Shown here piece by piece: positions 35,401 to 41,806 of a stretch of 64,000 nt of DNA. The translations under genes and the position numbers were made by a program. The stretch comes from Actinophytocola oryzae (GTDB taxonomy: Bacteria > Actinomycetota > Actinomycetes > Mycobacteriales > Pseudonocardiaceae). The stretch lies in NCBI RefSeq assembly GCF_004364325.1, contig NZ_SOCP01000003.1, forward strand, positions 682,001-746,000. Direction: 5' to 3'. The notes beneath the pieces are model-generated. The model was not told the origin of the DNA and ran no database searches. It was given only the letters and a program-made list of their open reading frames with translations. How positions within the stretch are numbered: the first letter of the stretch is position 1; every line of letters starts with the position of its first letter.

Positions 35401-35635
35401 GGGTGCCGAACCGCCAGCGTGCGTTGAGGTCCTCGTAGGCGGGAAGCGTCAGATCGCTGGATCTCAGCTCACCTTTGAGAAGCTGCTTCGACAGTGCTGG
35501 TCGATGGTAGGGCGGCAGCTTCTCGTCGCCGAGGATGGTGATGTCCCCCTCGAACTTGAGCTCGCGGAGCCGTTCCGCCGCCCGCAGGCCCGTGAGCCCG
35601 CCGCCGACGACAACGATCCGTTCGTCCCGGTTCAT
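32405..35635 (-). CDS. Ferredoxin-reductase-like FAD oxidoreductase with a ~680-residue repetitive tail
   Basis: 1076 residues. Residues 1-395 are a pyridine-nucleotide-disulfide-type reductase: FAD site VVVGGGLTGLRAAERL, LIIATGVEA, NAD(P)H site VAVIGGGFTGCELAASL (149-165), and AGDVAQWPN (FAD, ~275). No redox-active CxxxxC is present, as in ferredoxin/rubredoxin reductases. Residues ~396-660 are Pro/Gly-rich, and 668-1060 carry about 23 copies of a short unit of form (E/A)-(D/A)-S-(F/S)-x-x-(M/L)-P spaced by Arg-rich linkers (PPARRAEASSAGMPP and relatives). The tail has no signal, Cys or membrane helix and should be disordered and basic. The start overlaps the cytochrome/ferredoxin gene stop by four bases, so electrons probably flow NAD(P)H to FAD to that ferredoxin. 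Fusion length is far above the ~400 usual for the family. Confidence 0.88.
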   Translation of the reverse strand: MNRDERIVVVGGGLTGLRAAERLRELKFEGDITILGDEKLPPYHRPALSKQLLKGELRSSDLTLPAYEDLNARWRFGTQVRQLIPNKKTLVLPGGEEMTYDGLIIATGVEATRQSGVPYHDPRVLVLRTMSDGKDLERVIGSTKGRVAVIGGGFTGCELAASLRHLSREVTLIGRGKNLLGNVLGPDLGEWLTNTHREHGVDLALGNSVEQWSPGAEGITLKLTDGSSLLVSCVILAAGTKPMTHWLRGSGLPLDNGVVCEPTCHVVGAEDVVAAGDVAQWPNLRFDNVPRRVEHWLNAVEMGRAAAENLLAGRAAAQPFTPMPRFWTDQYSFRIQAAGMLKLGKDIVKLGTPDEGTGTVYGFSQEGRLMGVVGVDCPSAMIAWAESVSRQNPEPRRSVDAEAPARPLVTASSGATSGSFSKKKLPGKHSAPPQGKQFQREERQEHEIGFVEQPPPPVPVEISGPIGVGAGYVPGGGRPKTVVDSFSRMLPVAVRPPNATPPPNGRGPVPIGGRTLPVAGGTPVHVSGPLSRPSTSGPFPIPPAVPRTPINAFGEGVSGSGTFPAVNGHTPNGRAHNGAPATSFGAPPPNGRPALGPATGHTPPAHDPLPRMPEFTAAEMTDVRGIPEPLAGRVGKDSGMAIDITGQMALLDANGHVRTPDFSDVPPRGPADSFGAMPPVTRGPADSFSSMPPIRRGANGTPVARGPEDSFGRMPAARGPQDSFRALPAVRGPEASSPGMPPARRAEASSAGMPPARRAEASSSGMPPARRAEASSAGMPPARGAAEASFRALPPARGPELSSGGMPPARRAEASSAGMPPARRAEASSAGMPPARRAEASSAGMPPARRAEASSPAMPPARRTNGAPQDSFSRLPAVRPEASSGGMPPARRTNGARGPKDPFPALPPSRPSEDSFDTMISEPSLVSEDSFATMISEPGLGASDSFSNLPAVSRTNGAATNGRSRRAADDSFDTVVKPVSDDRRAAHRAEDLTPEFGRPPARRRRDADPALSSVRLVPAMSSVDDSLEMPPVRMPKHGRPEDYGVPSARGGPEDSYDQIPAVERPRAAGGRRRARA
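32756..33634 (-). repeat. In-gene tandem repeat array (codons ~668-960)
   Basis: The DNA encodes repeated 12-15 residue units; the tightest block (codons ~733-865) is a 39-base unit for AEASSAGMPPARR with small variations. Reading frame is kept throughout, so copy-number change by recombination would alter tail length without frameshift. Confidence 0.85.
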
Positions 35636-36477
35636 CGGGCACGTACCTCCTGCAACTGGATTGCCTGCATCGGGCAGGACCGGGCTGCCGCCTGCGCCTG
35701 TGCGCGGCTCGCCGTGTCGGGGTCACGGACGTAGCGCAGCCGTCCGTCTTCCATGAGTTGGAACAGTTGTGGCGACTCTGCCTGGCAGATCCCGTACCGC
35801 TTGCACCGCTGGTTGTCCACGCTGACCTGCACCTTCCGGCCCATCCGCGGACCGGGTGGCGGCGGTGTGGCTACCGCCAGCTGGGTCTCGGCCGCGGCAG
35901 GCGCACCAGCGAGCAGGCCGGCGCGAGTCAGGATCCTCGGCGGTAGGAACCGAAGGATAGTCAGTGTGACCGCCGGTGTCAGCACCGTGATTCCGCCGAG
36001 CCACAACAGACCGAGGTGTCCGTTGTGGATGGCGCCGAACCACGAGTGCACGACCGTCATGCCGACCGCGGGGTAGGCGAACTGGTGGAACCGCAGCCAG
36101 CGCCGGTAGCGGATGAAACGCCGCAGGCCGGTCGAGATGAGGATCGCGGTCATCAGCTCGAGGCCGAGGATGCCCATGGTGTGACGAAGCTGACCGCCGA
36201 AGGGCACCGTGATGCCGAAGAGGTCGAGCCCCTGCTCGCGGAGCAGGAGGAACACGATCGCGTGGGTGAAGCCGGTCGCGATGGTGAACGTCGCCAGGAT
36301 CATGTGGCCCGAGCGGATGGCCTGGTGGCCGGTCAGCCTGCGGATCCAGCCGGTGTAGGTGAACACGCCCCAGCAGAGCGTCAGGCACATGAAGACGTAC
36401 GACAGGCGCGCTGAGAGGGCCGCGACCTCACGAATGCCGATGTCGTGCTGTGGCAGTGCGACGACAACGTCGATCAT
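35632..36477 (-). CDS. Membrane cytochrome-b/ferric-reductase-like protein fused to a 3Fe-4S-type ferredoxin
   Basis: 281 residues. Five membrane helices lie at ~22-42, 59-79, 100-120, 129-151 and 156-178, with His 58, 72, 99, 131, 144 and 151 as possible haem ligands; the arrangement resembles ferric-reductase-like/YedZ-type domains. A linker (190-212) leads to a ferredoxin module: Cys225-x5-Cys231 and Cys268-Pro in RCKRYGICQAESPQLFQL and ARSCPMQAI, the three-Cys pattern of P450-associated 3Fe-4S ferredoxins. The fusion ties a soluble ferredoxin to a membrane electron carrier. Its stop and start overlap both neighbours by ATGA, so it forms one unit with DUF4142 (upstream) and the flavoprotein (downstream). 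Confidence 0.88.
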   Translation of the reverse strand: MIDVVVALPQHDIGIREVAALSARLSYVFMCLTLCWGVFTYTGWIRRLTGHQAIRSGHMILATFTIATGFTHAIVFLLLREQGLDLFGITVPFGGQLRHTMGILGLELMTAILISTGLRRFIRYRRWLRFHQFAYPAVGMTVVHSWFGAIHNGHLGLLWLGGITVLTPAVTLTILRFLPPRILTRAGLLAGAPAAAETQLAVATPPPPGPRMGRKVQVSVDNQRCKRYGICQAESPQLFQLMEDGRLRYVRDPDTASRAQAQAAARSCPMQAIQLQEVRAR

Positions 36478-37199
36478 TCCGCCGTCCCGTGTGCGCTGAA
36501 GGTGCGGACGATGGCGATCGTGGCCGCCATCATCAGGGCCGCCACCACGGCGGCGAGCATCAGGTCTCCACCTGACAAGTGGTTCTCCGGGGTGTTGTAG
36601 GTCCGTGCGCCGGCCTCGGCGAACATGCCGTGCTGTGCGTCCACGTCACCCGTGGCCTCCAGCAGGGTCATGTGCCGCATGACGATCGTGTTGGCCTGCG
36701 TCGCGAAGTCGCGGATGACCGTGTTGCGGGTCCCGGCGCGTACCTCGGCGATCAGCCCGAAGACCGTGCCGTGTGCGGCACGCAGGCGGTCGGCGAAGAC
36801 CTTGTCGAAGTCGTCGTCGGAGGCGGCCCGGATCTCGTCCATCCACTTCGCCGTCGACGAGGAGGGCTTGTCCGGCAGCTGCGCGCCGAACTGGCCGGCC
36901 AGCTGCTTGATGGCCACGTCGAGCTTCGTGTGGTCGGCGTTGATCGTCTTGCCGGCCGCGCGGACCTTGTCGGTCTGTCCGCGTTCGACGGCGAGCTTGC
37001 CCATCGGGATTTCCCAGAGGTTGGCGAACCGAATCACCCTGAGGAACTCGCGGTCGAGGCTGGACAGTGGTTGTTGTGCGCTCTGTTGGACCACCTGGGG
37101 CTGCGCCTGGCTGGCCACGGCGAAGCCCACTGCTGGGCACGCCGCACCGAGGATCACCAGGAACGAGGCCGCGATCCATCGAACAAATCTGCGTCGCAT
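36474..37199 (-). CDS. Exported DUF4142 protein with C-terminal membrane anchor
   Basis: 241 residues. An N-terminal signal (residues 1-30, RRRFVRWIAASFLVILGAAC) is followed by a ferritin-like helical DUF4142 domain (LSSLDREFLRVIRFANLWEIPMGKLAVERG; TINADHTKLDVAIKQLAGQFG) and a final membrane segment (~210-232). DUF4142 proteins are outer-surface four-helix bundles of unknown role, often with conserved His/Glu suggestive of metal binding. First gene of the three-gene DUF4142/cytochrome-ferredoxin/flavoprotein operon. Its promoter should lie in the 435-base region that carries the CRP-type and GAACC palindromes. Confidence 0.88.
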   Translation of the reverse strand: MRRRFVRWIAASFLVILGAACPAVGFAVASQAQPQVVQQSAQQPLSSLDREFLRVIRFANLWEIPMGKLAVERGQTDKVRAAGKTINADHTKLDVAIKQLAGQFGAQLPDKPSSSTAKWMDEIRAASDDDFDKVFADRLRAAHGTVFGLIAEVRAGTRNTVIRDFATQANTIVMRHMTLLEATGDVDAQHGMFAEAGARTYNTPENHLSGGDLMLAAVVAALMMAATIAIVRTFSAHGTAE

Positions 37200-37518
37200 G
37201 ATTTGTTACCGCCCGCGTTTCAGTTCTTTTCCGTCCCTATATGTGACGTTAATGTTTTCGCGGGCATGGAGTCGCTGTACTCACTGCTCGGACCTTCGCG
37301 CAGCTGGCAGCCACCGAGGAGGAGCCCGAAGACAGTTACCAGTACAGCGAACCCGGCAACTCTAGAGCCACGCATCCTCATGGATGAACTCCTCTGCAGT
37401 AGATATCAGAACGATTACGCTACGTCAAGCGTTTTGTTGCAGGCACGCGTCGTTGCAGGTGCTACCGGTATATACGTTTGATAACGACACACGCGTTCAG
37501 TTCACTCAGCGGTAGATA

Positions 37519-37534
37519 TGTGACGTGGGTCACA
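37519..37534. promoter_or_regulatory. CRP/GlxR-type binding site
   Basis: TGTGA-CGTGGG-TCACA is a perfect match to the TGTGA-N6-TCACA consensus of CRP/GlxR-family regulators. It lies 320 bases before the DUF4142 start and 101 before the small gene at 37635. Binding is inferred. Confidence 0.65.
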
Positions 37535-37619
37535 TCACCCGGTCGGGCGATCAAGTTCGTCAGGGGTCCAGCCGATAAAGCGCAGGTCCCGGGCTGTTCA
37601 GTAGCGTTCAGTAGCGGAT

Positions 37620-37634
37620 GCGAACCAGGTTCGC
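37620..37634. promoter_or_regulatory. Palindrome GCGAAC-cag-GTTCGC
   Basis: Perfect 6-3-6 inverted repeat ending directly at the ATG of the 37635 gene. Its core GAACCAGGTTC matches GAACCGGGTTC at 39277-39287 upstream of the sigma factor gene, so both probably bind the same regulator. Confidence 0.5.
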
Positions 37635-37880
37635 ATGACGGAGAGCCTCGGCGGCCCCCGTCGGGCAGGCGGCTCCGTACAGTACCTCCGCGTCGAACGC
37701 ACCGACGAAGGCCCATATCCCCTGGTCGTAATGTCCCGATACGGGCTGAAAGTGACCATCGTCTGCCCGCCCGCACACGCGAAGGCCGAACGGGACGCGC
37801 TCCACGGTCAGACGGACCGGAGCGCACGGCAGCGGGACCACGCCACGCTGCTGGGACCGGCCTCGAAGACCGGTCGCTGA
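37635..37880 (+). CDS. Small hypothetical protein on the opposite strand inside the redox island
   Basis: 81 residues, beginning MTESLGGPRRAGGSVQYLR, with a central beta-like stretch YPLVVMSRYGLKVTIVCPPAH and a basic tail. GC3 in this frame is high and higher than in the competing minus-strand frame over the same bases, which is my reason for choosing it. No ribosome site is clear; the palindrome at 37620-37634 abuts the start, so a leaderless or repressed transcript is possible. No family recognised. Confidence 0.4.
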   Translation: MTESLGGPRRAGGSVQYLRVERTDEGPYPLVVMSRYGLKVTIVCPPAHAKAERDALHGQTDRSARQRDHATLLGPASKTGR

Positions 37881-37925
37881 GGAGAGAGAGCCTGACGCGG
37901 TGGGCACACGGCCCACCGCGAACGG

Positions 37926-38639
37926 CTAGATCGGAACGCTTACTACCTCTTCGGCGTTCGCACCCATGGTCTCGATGGTGATGGCCTTGACGTCGTCGGG
38001 CGAGACGAGCGCCATGCCGGCCAGGCGGCTGCGCTTCGCACCCTCCGCCGAGACCTGCCAGGTGCCTGCCAGCACCTTGTCACCCTCTTTGGAGATGACG
38101 TACAGCGCACACGGCTTTCCCTCCGGCAGGCCGGTTGCCGTGGCGTCCACCCACACCCAGCCCTTCTTCGGCTCCAGCGCGACGTTCATGGTCGCGCCGG
38201 TCTCCGAGTCGGTGGCGTCGGCGATGCGGGCGTTGGACGGGGTCGTCGCGACGGTGAACGTCGGTCCGGCCACGTTGTCCGTCGGCGCCGTCTGCCTGCC
38301 GAGCACGATGCCACCGCCGAGTGCCACGACCACCGCCGCGGCAGCCGCGACGTACACGCCGGTCATGCGCCTGCGTGGTGGTGCCGCGGCCTCGGTCTCG
38401 GTGGCGACCCTGCGCAGCGTGCGCCGCAACAGCAGGTCGCCGTGCTCGGGTGGTCCGTCGAGGAACGCCTCCGGCGGCACCTGGTCGAGTGCCCGCCGGA
38501 TCATCATGAGCTCCTGCACCTCACGCTGACACTCACGGCAGCCGTTGAGGTGGTCGTGCACCATCCGCGCCTCGGCCGGATCAAGTGCGCCGATCGCGTA
38601 CGCGCCGAGCTGTGCCCGGTCGTGCGCTGGTCCGCTCAT
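37926..38639 (-). CDS. Zinc-finger anti-sigma factor with RskA/RslA-like exported domain
   Basis: 237 residues. The anti-sigma zinc motif H-x3-C-x2-C is at His30, Cys34 and Cys37 (VHDHLNGCRECQREV), then a membrane helix (~93-114, VYVAAAAAVVVALGGGIVLG) and an extracytoplasmic domain of RskA/RslA type (GWVWVDATATGLPEGKPCALYVISKEGDKVLAGTW split over two strands). It should hold the ECF sigma factor encoded just upstream inactive until a redox or envelope signal causes release or proteolysis. Its start overlaps the sigma stop (ATGA at 38636-38639). Confidence 0.92.
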   Translation of the reverse strand: MSGPAHDRAQLGAYAIGALDPAEARMVHDHLNGCRECQREVQELMMIRRALDQVPPEAFLDGPPEHGDLLLRRTLRRVATETEAAAPPRRRMTGVYVAAAAAVVVALGGGIVLGRQTAPTDNVAGPTFTVATTPSNARIADATDSETGATMNVALEPKKGWVWVDATATGLPEGKPCALYVISKEGDKVLAGTWQVSAEGAKRSRLAGMALVSPDDVKAITIETMGANAEEVVSVPI

Positions 38640-39205
38640 CGCCGCACCTCCCCCGACTGACCCAAGGACTGCGCCAGCTGTGCCCGCAGCGCGCGGACCG
38701 CGTGGTATGTCCTCGATTTCACGGTGCCGGGGGCGATGCCCAGCACAGCGGCTGTCTCGTTGACAGTCCTGCCACGGTAGTAGAGCTCGACGAGCACCGC
38801 CCGGTGCTCGGCTGACAGGCCGTCGAGAGCGCCCATCACGGTCATCGTGTCGACCACCGTGTCCGCGTGGTCACGCTGTGCGGCTGGGACGTCGACCGGC
38901 TGGTTGACCTCCATCGGCCGCACCGCACGGGCCCTGGCCCGGTCGGTGACGAGGTTGCGGGCCACCGTCAGCAGCCACCCGCGAACCGAGCCGACACCTG
39001 AGCGCAGCGCGTCCGCGTGTTTCCACGCCCGCAGCAAGGTCTCCTGCACGACGTCCTCTGCCGCCGCACGGTCGCCGGTCAACCTGGTCGCGTAGTCCAG
39101 GAGGCTCCGGCCGTGCTCGGCGTAGAGGGACTTGATCAGGTCTTCGGCCGGGTTCCCAGCGGCTACGCGCCGAGAACGTCGTCCGATCATTGCCACGGCC
39201 GCCAT
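38636..39205 (-). CDS. ECF sigma factor (SigL/SigK-like)
   Basis: 189 residues from ATG 39205, with GGGCAGGT close upstream; ATG 39190 is an alternative. Region 2 is seen as LIKSLYAEHGRSLLDYATRLTGDRAAAEDVVQETLLRAWKH and the -10 recognition helix SVRGWLLTVARNLVTDRAR; region 4 is LSAEHRAVLVELYYRGRTVNETAAVLGIAPGTVKSR. It belongs with SigK/SigL-like ECF factors that pair with RskA/RslA-type anti-sigmas, as here. It is the likely regulator of the redox island. A GAACC palindrome (39275-39294) precedes it. Confidence 0.92.
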   Translation of the reverse strand: MAAVAMIGRRSRRVAAGNPAEDLIKSLYAEHGRSLLDYATRLTGDRAAAEDVVQETLLRAWKHADALRSGVGSVRGWLLTVARNLVTDRARARAVRPMEVNQPVDVPAAQRDHADTVVDTMTVMGALDGLSAEHRAVLVELYYRGRTVNETAAVLGIAPGTVKSRTYHAVRALRAQLAQSLGQSGEVRR

Positions 39206-39274
39206 CACCTGCCCGATTGGCCGGTCGATGAGCAGGGTACTTGAAGCAACTTCGCTCACGACAGGAACACGAGT

Positions 39275-39294
39275 GTGAACCGGGTTCGGTTCAC
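39275..39294. promoter_or_regulatory. Palindrome GTGAACC-gggttc-GGTTCAC upstream of sigma factor
   Basis: Seven-base perfect arms; the left part GAACCGGGTTC also reads as a GAAC-N3-GTTC palindrome like the one at 37620. It overlaps the stop codon of the double-Rieske gene and lies about 70 bases before the sigma start. Confidence 0.5.
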
Positions 39295-40106
39295 GCCAAC
39301 GAGATCTGATTCCCGGACACCTTAACGGCACGCGCCGACAGTGGTGCAGTGGCGGGTCCCTGCGAGACCGACCCGTCCAGCTTGAACTTGCTGCCGTGGC
39401 ACGGACAGTTGATGGTGCCCCCGGAAACCTGGTCGACAATACAGCCCTGGTGGGTGCAGACGGCCGAGAACGCCATGAACTTGCCCGCGCTGGGCTGTGT
39501 CACGACGATCTCCTGGTCGGCCAGGATCTTGCCGCCCCCGACGGGTACCTCCGCCGTGGACGTGAGGGCCTTCCCGCCGCCGCCCGGTGGCGCGGTGGTG
39601 TCCGGGGCCGTCGTCTCCGGCGCGGTCGTCTCCGGCGCCGTGGTCTCCGGCGCGGTCGTCTCCGCGGGAGGTGCCGCACCGCCGGTGACCAGCTCGCCGT
39701 ACTCGTTGACGCTCACCGCGGCAGCGGGCAGCGGCTGTGTGGCGGGGCCGGTGTCGACCGCGCCGTCCAGCTTGAACTTGCTGCCGTGGCACGGACAGTT
39801 GATGGTGCCGTCGACGATCTCGTTCACCACGCAGCCCTGGTGCGTGCACACCGCCGAGAAGCCCTTGAACTGCCCGGCTTCCGGCTGTGTGACGACGAGC
39901 TTCTGCGCCTCGAAGATCTTGCCGCCGCCGACCGGGACGTCCGCGGCCTTGCCGAGGACCTCCCCGTCCTGCTGCGTCGTGGTCTTCTCACTGCCCGCCG
40001 CCCCCTCGTCGGGGAACTGTGGACCGCCGTAGCGGGCACAGGCGGCACATGCGGCGCCCACGGCTACGAACCCCACCGCGGCGCGGCGGGGGATCTGCTG
40101 TGTCAT
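39291..40106 (-). CDS. Exported protein with two tandem Rieske [2Fe-2S] domains
   Basis: 271 residues. A Tat-like signal (PRRAAVGFVAVGAACAACA, 6-24) precedes two nearly identical Rieske modules. The first has C-T-H at 87-89, Cys92, Cys104 and Cys106-His107 (CTHQGC and CPCHGS); the second repeats this at 217-219, 222, 234 and 236-237. Both therefore keep all four cluster ligands and the disulfide pair of high-potential Rieske proteins. A five-fold ETTAP-type linker (149-173) joins them. It should carry two clusters on the outer face of the membrane, next to the DUF6529 membrane protein encoded just upstream (one-base spacing). Two-cluster Rieske proteins of this kind are unusual. Confidence 0.92.
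   Translation of the reverse strand: MTQQIPRRAAVGFVAVGAACAACARYGGPQFPDEGAAGSEKTTTQQDGEVLGKAADVPVGGGKIFEAQKLVVTQPEAGQFKGFSAVCTHQGCVVNEIVDGTINCPCHGSKFKLDGAVDTGPATQPLPAAAVSVNEYGELVTGGAAPPAETTAPETTAPETTAPETTAPDTTAPPGGGGKALTSTAEVPVGGGKILADQEIVVTQPSAGKFMAFSAVCTHQGCIVDQVSGGTINCPCHGSKFKLDGSVSQGPATAPLSARAVKVSGNQISLA
39588..39662 (-). repeat. 15-bp repeats encoding the ETTAP linker
   Basis: Five consecutive 15-base units encode E/D-T-T-A-P between the two Rieske domains. Multiples of three keep frame, so the linker can change length. Confidence 0.8.
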
Positions 40107-40107
40107 G

Positions 40108-40836
40108 TTAGAAACTCACCCCGTACTCGGAGAAGAACCACAGGGAGGACGTCACCCACAGGCCGACGAGCCCGGTGAACACCGCGGAGCCGACGACGGG
40201 CAGCACCCAGCCGGGCGTGCGCGAGCGGGTCAGGACGACCATCTTGCAGACGAACAGGCCGTAGAAGAAACAGCCGAAGAGCGAGTGCAGCAGCACCCGG
40301 GTGTCGAAGGTCTGGAAGCCGAGCGCGTAGAGACAGTGTGCGGCGACCGGCAGCGAGACGATGACCGCGATGCGGCCCGACCAGCGGTGCATGACGGCGG
40401 TGCCGTGGCCCGCGGTCCAGCCGGGGAGCCTGCCCCACATGGCCATCGCGGACAGCACCTGGACGATCGCGAGCACGACGGCCACCGAACCGAGCCACGC
40501 CTTGGCGGCGATGCCACTGGAGAAGCCCGCCAGGTTGAGTGCCTCACCCGTCGGCTCGTGCATCTTGCCGTACGCACCGAGTGCGATGGCCACGAGCGCG
40601 CCGATCGCCAACGCCGCGATGACGCCACCGATGCCGCGTTGTTCGTGGTCCGGCTCCTCGTCGTCGAAGGACAGCGCGGGCACGTTCGTCGCGGTGACCC
40701 ACTGCTGGCCCTCGTGCGTCGGGAAGCCGGTCTGCGAACCCGGGACGGGCTGGGTCAGGTCGGGAAACTCGTTCAGGTCGGTCAGGTCGTGGTCCGGGGG
40801 TCGCCCGCTCGGCCCGAAATCAGGCGGCAAGGTCAT
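40108..40836 (-). CDS. DUF6529-type multi-pass membrane protein
   Basis: 242 residues. An acidic cytoplasmic N-terminus (~1-68) is followed by about five membrane helices (IAALAIGALVAIALGAYG; SVAVVLAIVQVLSAMAMWG; IAVIVSLPVAAHCLYALG and two more). Conserved His in HGTAVMHRWSG and AAHCLYALGF and the H-S-L-F-G of helix four resemble a cytochrome-b561-like haem site. The gene is one base from the Rieske gene and probably passes electrons to or from it. DUF6529 itself has no proven role; this link is inferred from operon and His pattern. Confidence 0.82.
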   Translation of the reverse strand: MTLPPDFGPSGRPPDHDLTDLNEFPDLTQPVPGSQTGFPTHEGQQWVTATNVPALSFDDEEPDHEQRGIGGVIAALAIGALVAIALGAYGKMHEPTGEALNLAGFSSGIAAKAWLGSVAVVLAIVQVLSAMAMWGRLPGWTAGHGTAVMHRWSGRIAVIVSLPVAAHCLYALGFQTFDTRVLLHSLFGCFFYGLFVCKMVVLTRSRTPGWVLPVVGSAVFTGLVGLWVTSSLWFFSEYGVSF

Positions 40837-40923
40837 CGGAAGTCTCCTGTCGTGCTACCGGAACGGACCGCCCCGGCACCCTCTTTCGCATGGCGTCGAA
40901 GTGGGTTCCCCCGCGGAACCCGC

Positions 40924-41652
40924 TCAGCCGAAACTGGTCTCGCCCGTGACCTTCTGCGCAGGCACGAACTTGCCGCCGACGGTAGCCCCACCCTTTGCCG
41001 GGTCGAGCGCGGGTGCGGCCGCCTCACGGTTGCCCGTGCGCGTGATGCCGACCTGCTTGCCGCTCGGCAGGATGATCCAGCCGGTGGTGGTCTCGCCGTT
41101 CTCGCCTCGGTAGAGGCCGGCGGGCGGCGGTGCGACGACGATGCTGAACTCGTGCGGCACGCCGCCGATCATCAAGGCGCCCTTGAGCGCGTTGTCGGCG
41201 TCGAGCCGGCCGGTCAGCGTGTTCGCGCCGTCCTTGGACGAGAGCTCCATCGTGCCGTTCTCGGCGGAGCCCTTGAGCCACGACTCGACCGCGGCGCCGT
41301 CGCACAGGTACGCGGAGGCGTCCGTGCCCTTCACGGCGACCGCGATGTAGAGCGGGCTGTCGACGGTCTTGCCCGCGTAGACGGCCTCGGCCGGGAAGGC
41401 CGGACCGGGCGGCGGCGCCTTCGTGGTCGGGACGTCACTCGTCTCGACCGGCGGCGGTGCCGTCGTCGTGGGAGCCGGCACGCCGTTGTTGGCCGGCGGC
41501 GGCGGTGGTGTCTCGGTCTGTGTAGCCCCTGCCGGTGACGGTGTCGGCGATGGACCAGCCGCGACGAGTCCTCCCGCCGCGTTGGCCGTCATCAGGCCGA
41601 CGAGGCCACCGACCACCACAACCGCGGTGACCAGGGGACCGCGCTGCGCCAT
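40924..41652 (-). CDS. Exported Pro-rich protein of unknown function at the head of the Rieske operon
   Basis: 242 residues from ATG 41652 (AGGAGA five bases upstream). A signal or membrane anchor (~7-30) is followed by a Pro/Thr-rich spacer (41-90) and a ~150-residue soluble domain with AVYAGKTVDSPLYIAVAVKGTDASAYLCDG, WLKGSAENGTMELSSKDG and TTTGWIILPSGKQVG, which reads as a beta-rich fold. One Cys remains in the mature part. No family recognised. It is the first gene of the Rieske/DUF6529 block and may be its surface partner. Confidence 0.78.
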   Translation of the reverse strand: MAQRGPLVTAVVVVGGLVGLMTANAAGGLVAAGPSPTPSPAGATQTETPPPPPANNGVPAPTTTAPPPVETSDVPTTKAPPPGPAFPAEAVYAGKTVDSPLYIAVAVKGTDASAYLCDGAAVESWLKGSAENGTMELSSKDGANTLTGRLDADNALKGALMIGGVPHEFSIVVAPPPAGLYRGENGETTTGWIILPSGKQVGITRTGNREAAAPALDPAKGGATVGGKFVPAQKVTGETSFG

Positions 41653-41806
41653 GTGCTTCTCCTGTTCGTACGTCAGCAACGAGAATGAGCCACCCGCCCG
41701 CTTGCGAGATACACGTACCGACGCCTGGCGCGGTTCATTGCCCGAAGGTCCGTCCTTCGGGTCGGCCCGGCGTGACCAGGGCGCACACGTCCCCGCGGGG
41801 TCGGTG

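Larger units (their letters stand above)
37200..37634. other. Regulatory intergenic region of the redox island
   Basis: About 435 bases with visibly lower GC than its surroundings. It contains a CRP-type box (37519-37534), a 15-bp palindrome (37620-37634), a 10-bp direct repeat GTTCAGTAGC twice (37600-37619) and no convincing ORF. It separates DUF4142 from the small gene at 37635. Confidence 0.6.

Noticed and set aside
37620-37634. LexA/SOS box
   Set aside because: The site is GAAC-N3-GTTC; the actinobacterial and Bacillus LexA box needs GAAC-N4-GTTC, and no repair gene is adjacent.
37462-37827. Minus-strand ORF over the redox-island control region
   Set aside because: Lower third-position GC than the plus-strand frame at 37635, Arg-rich composition and no ribosome site.
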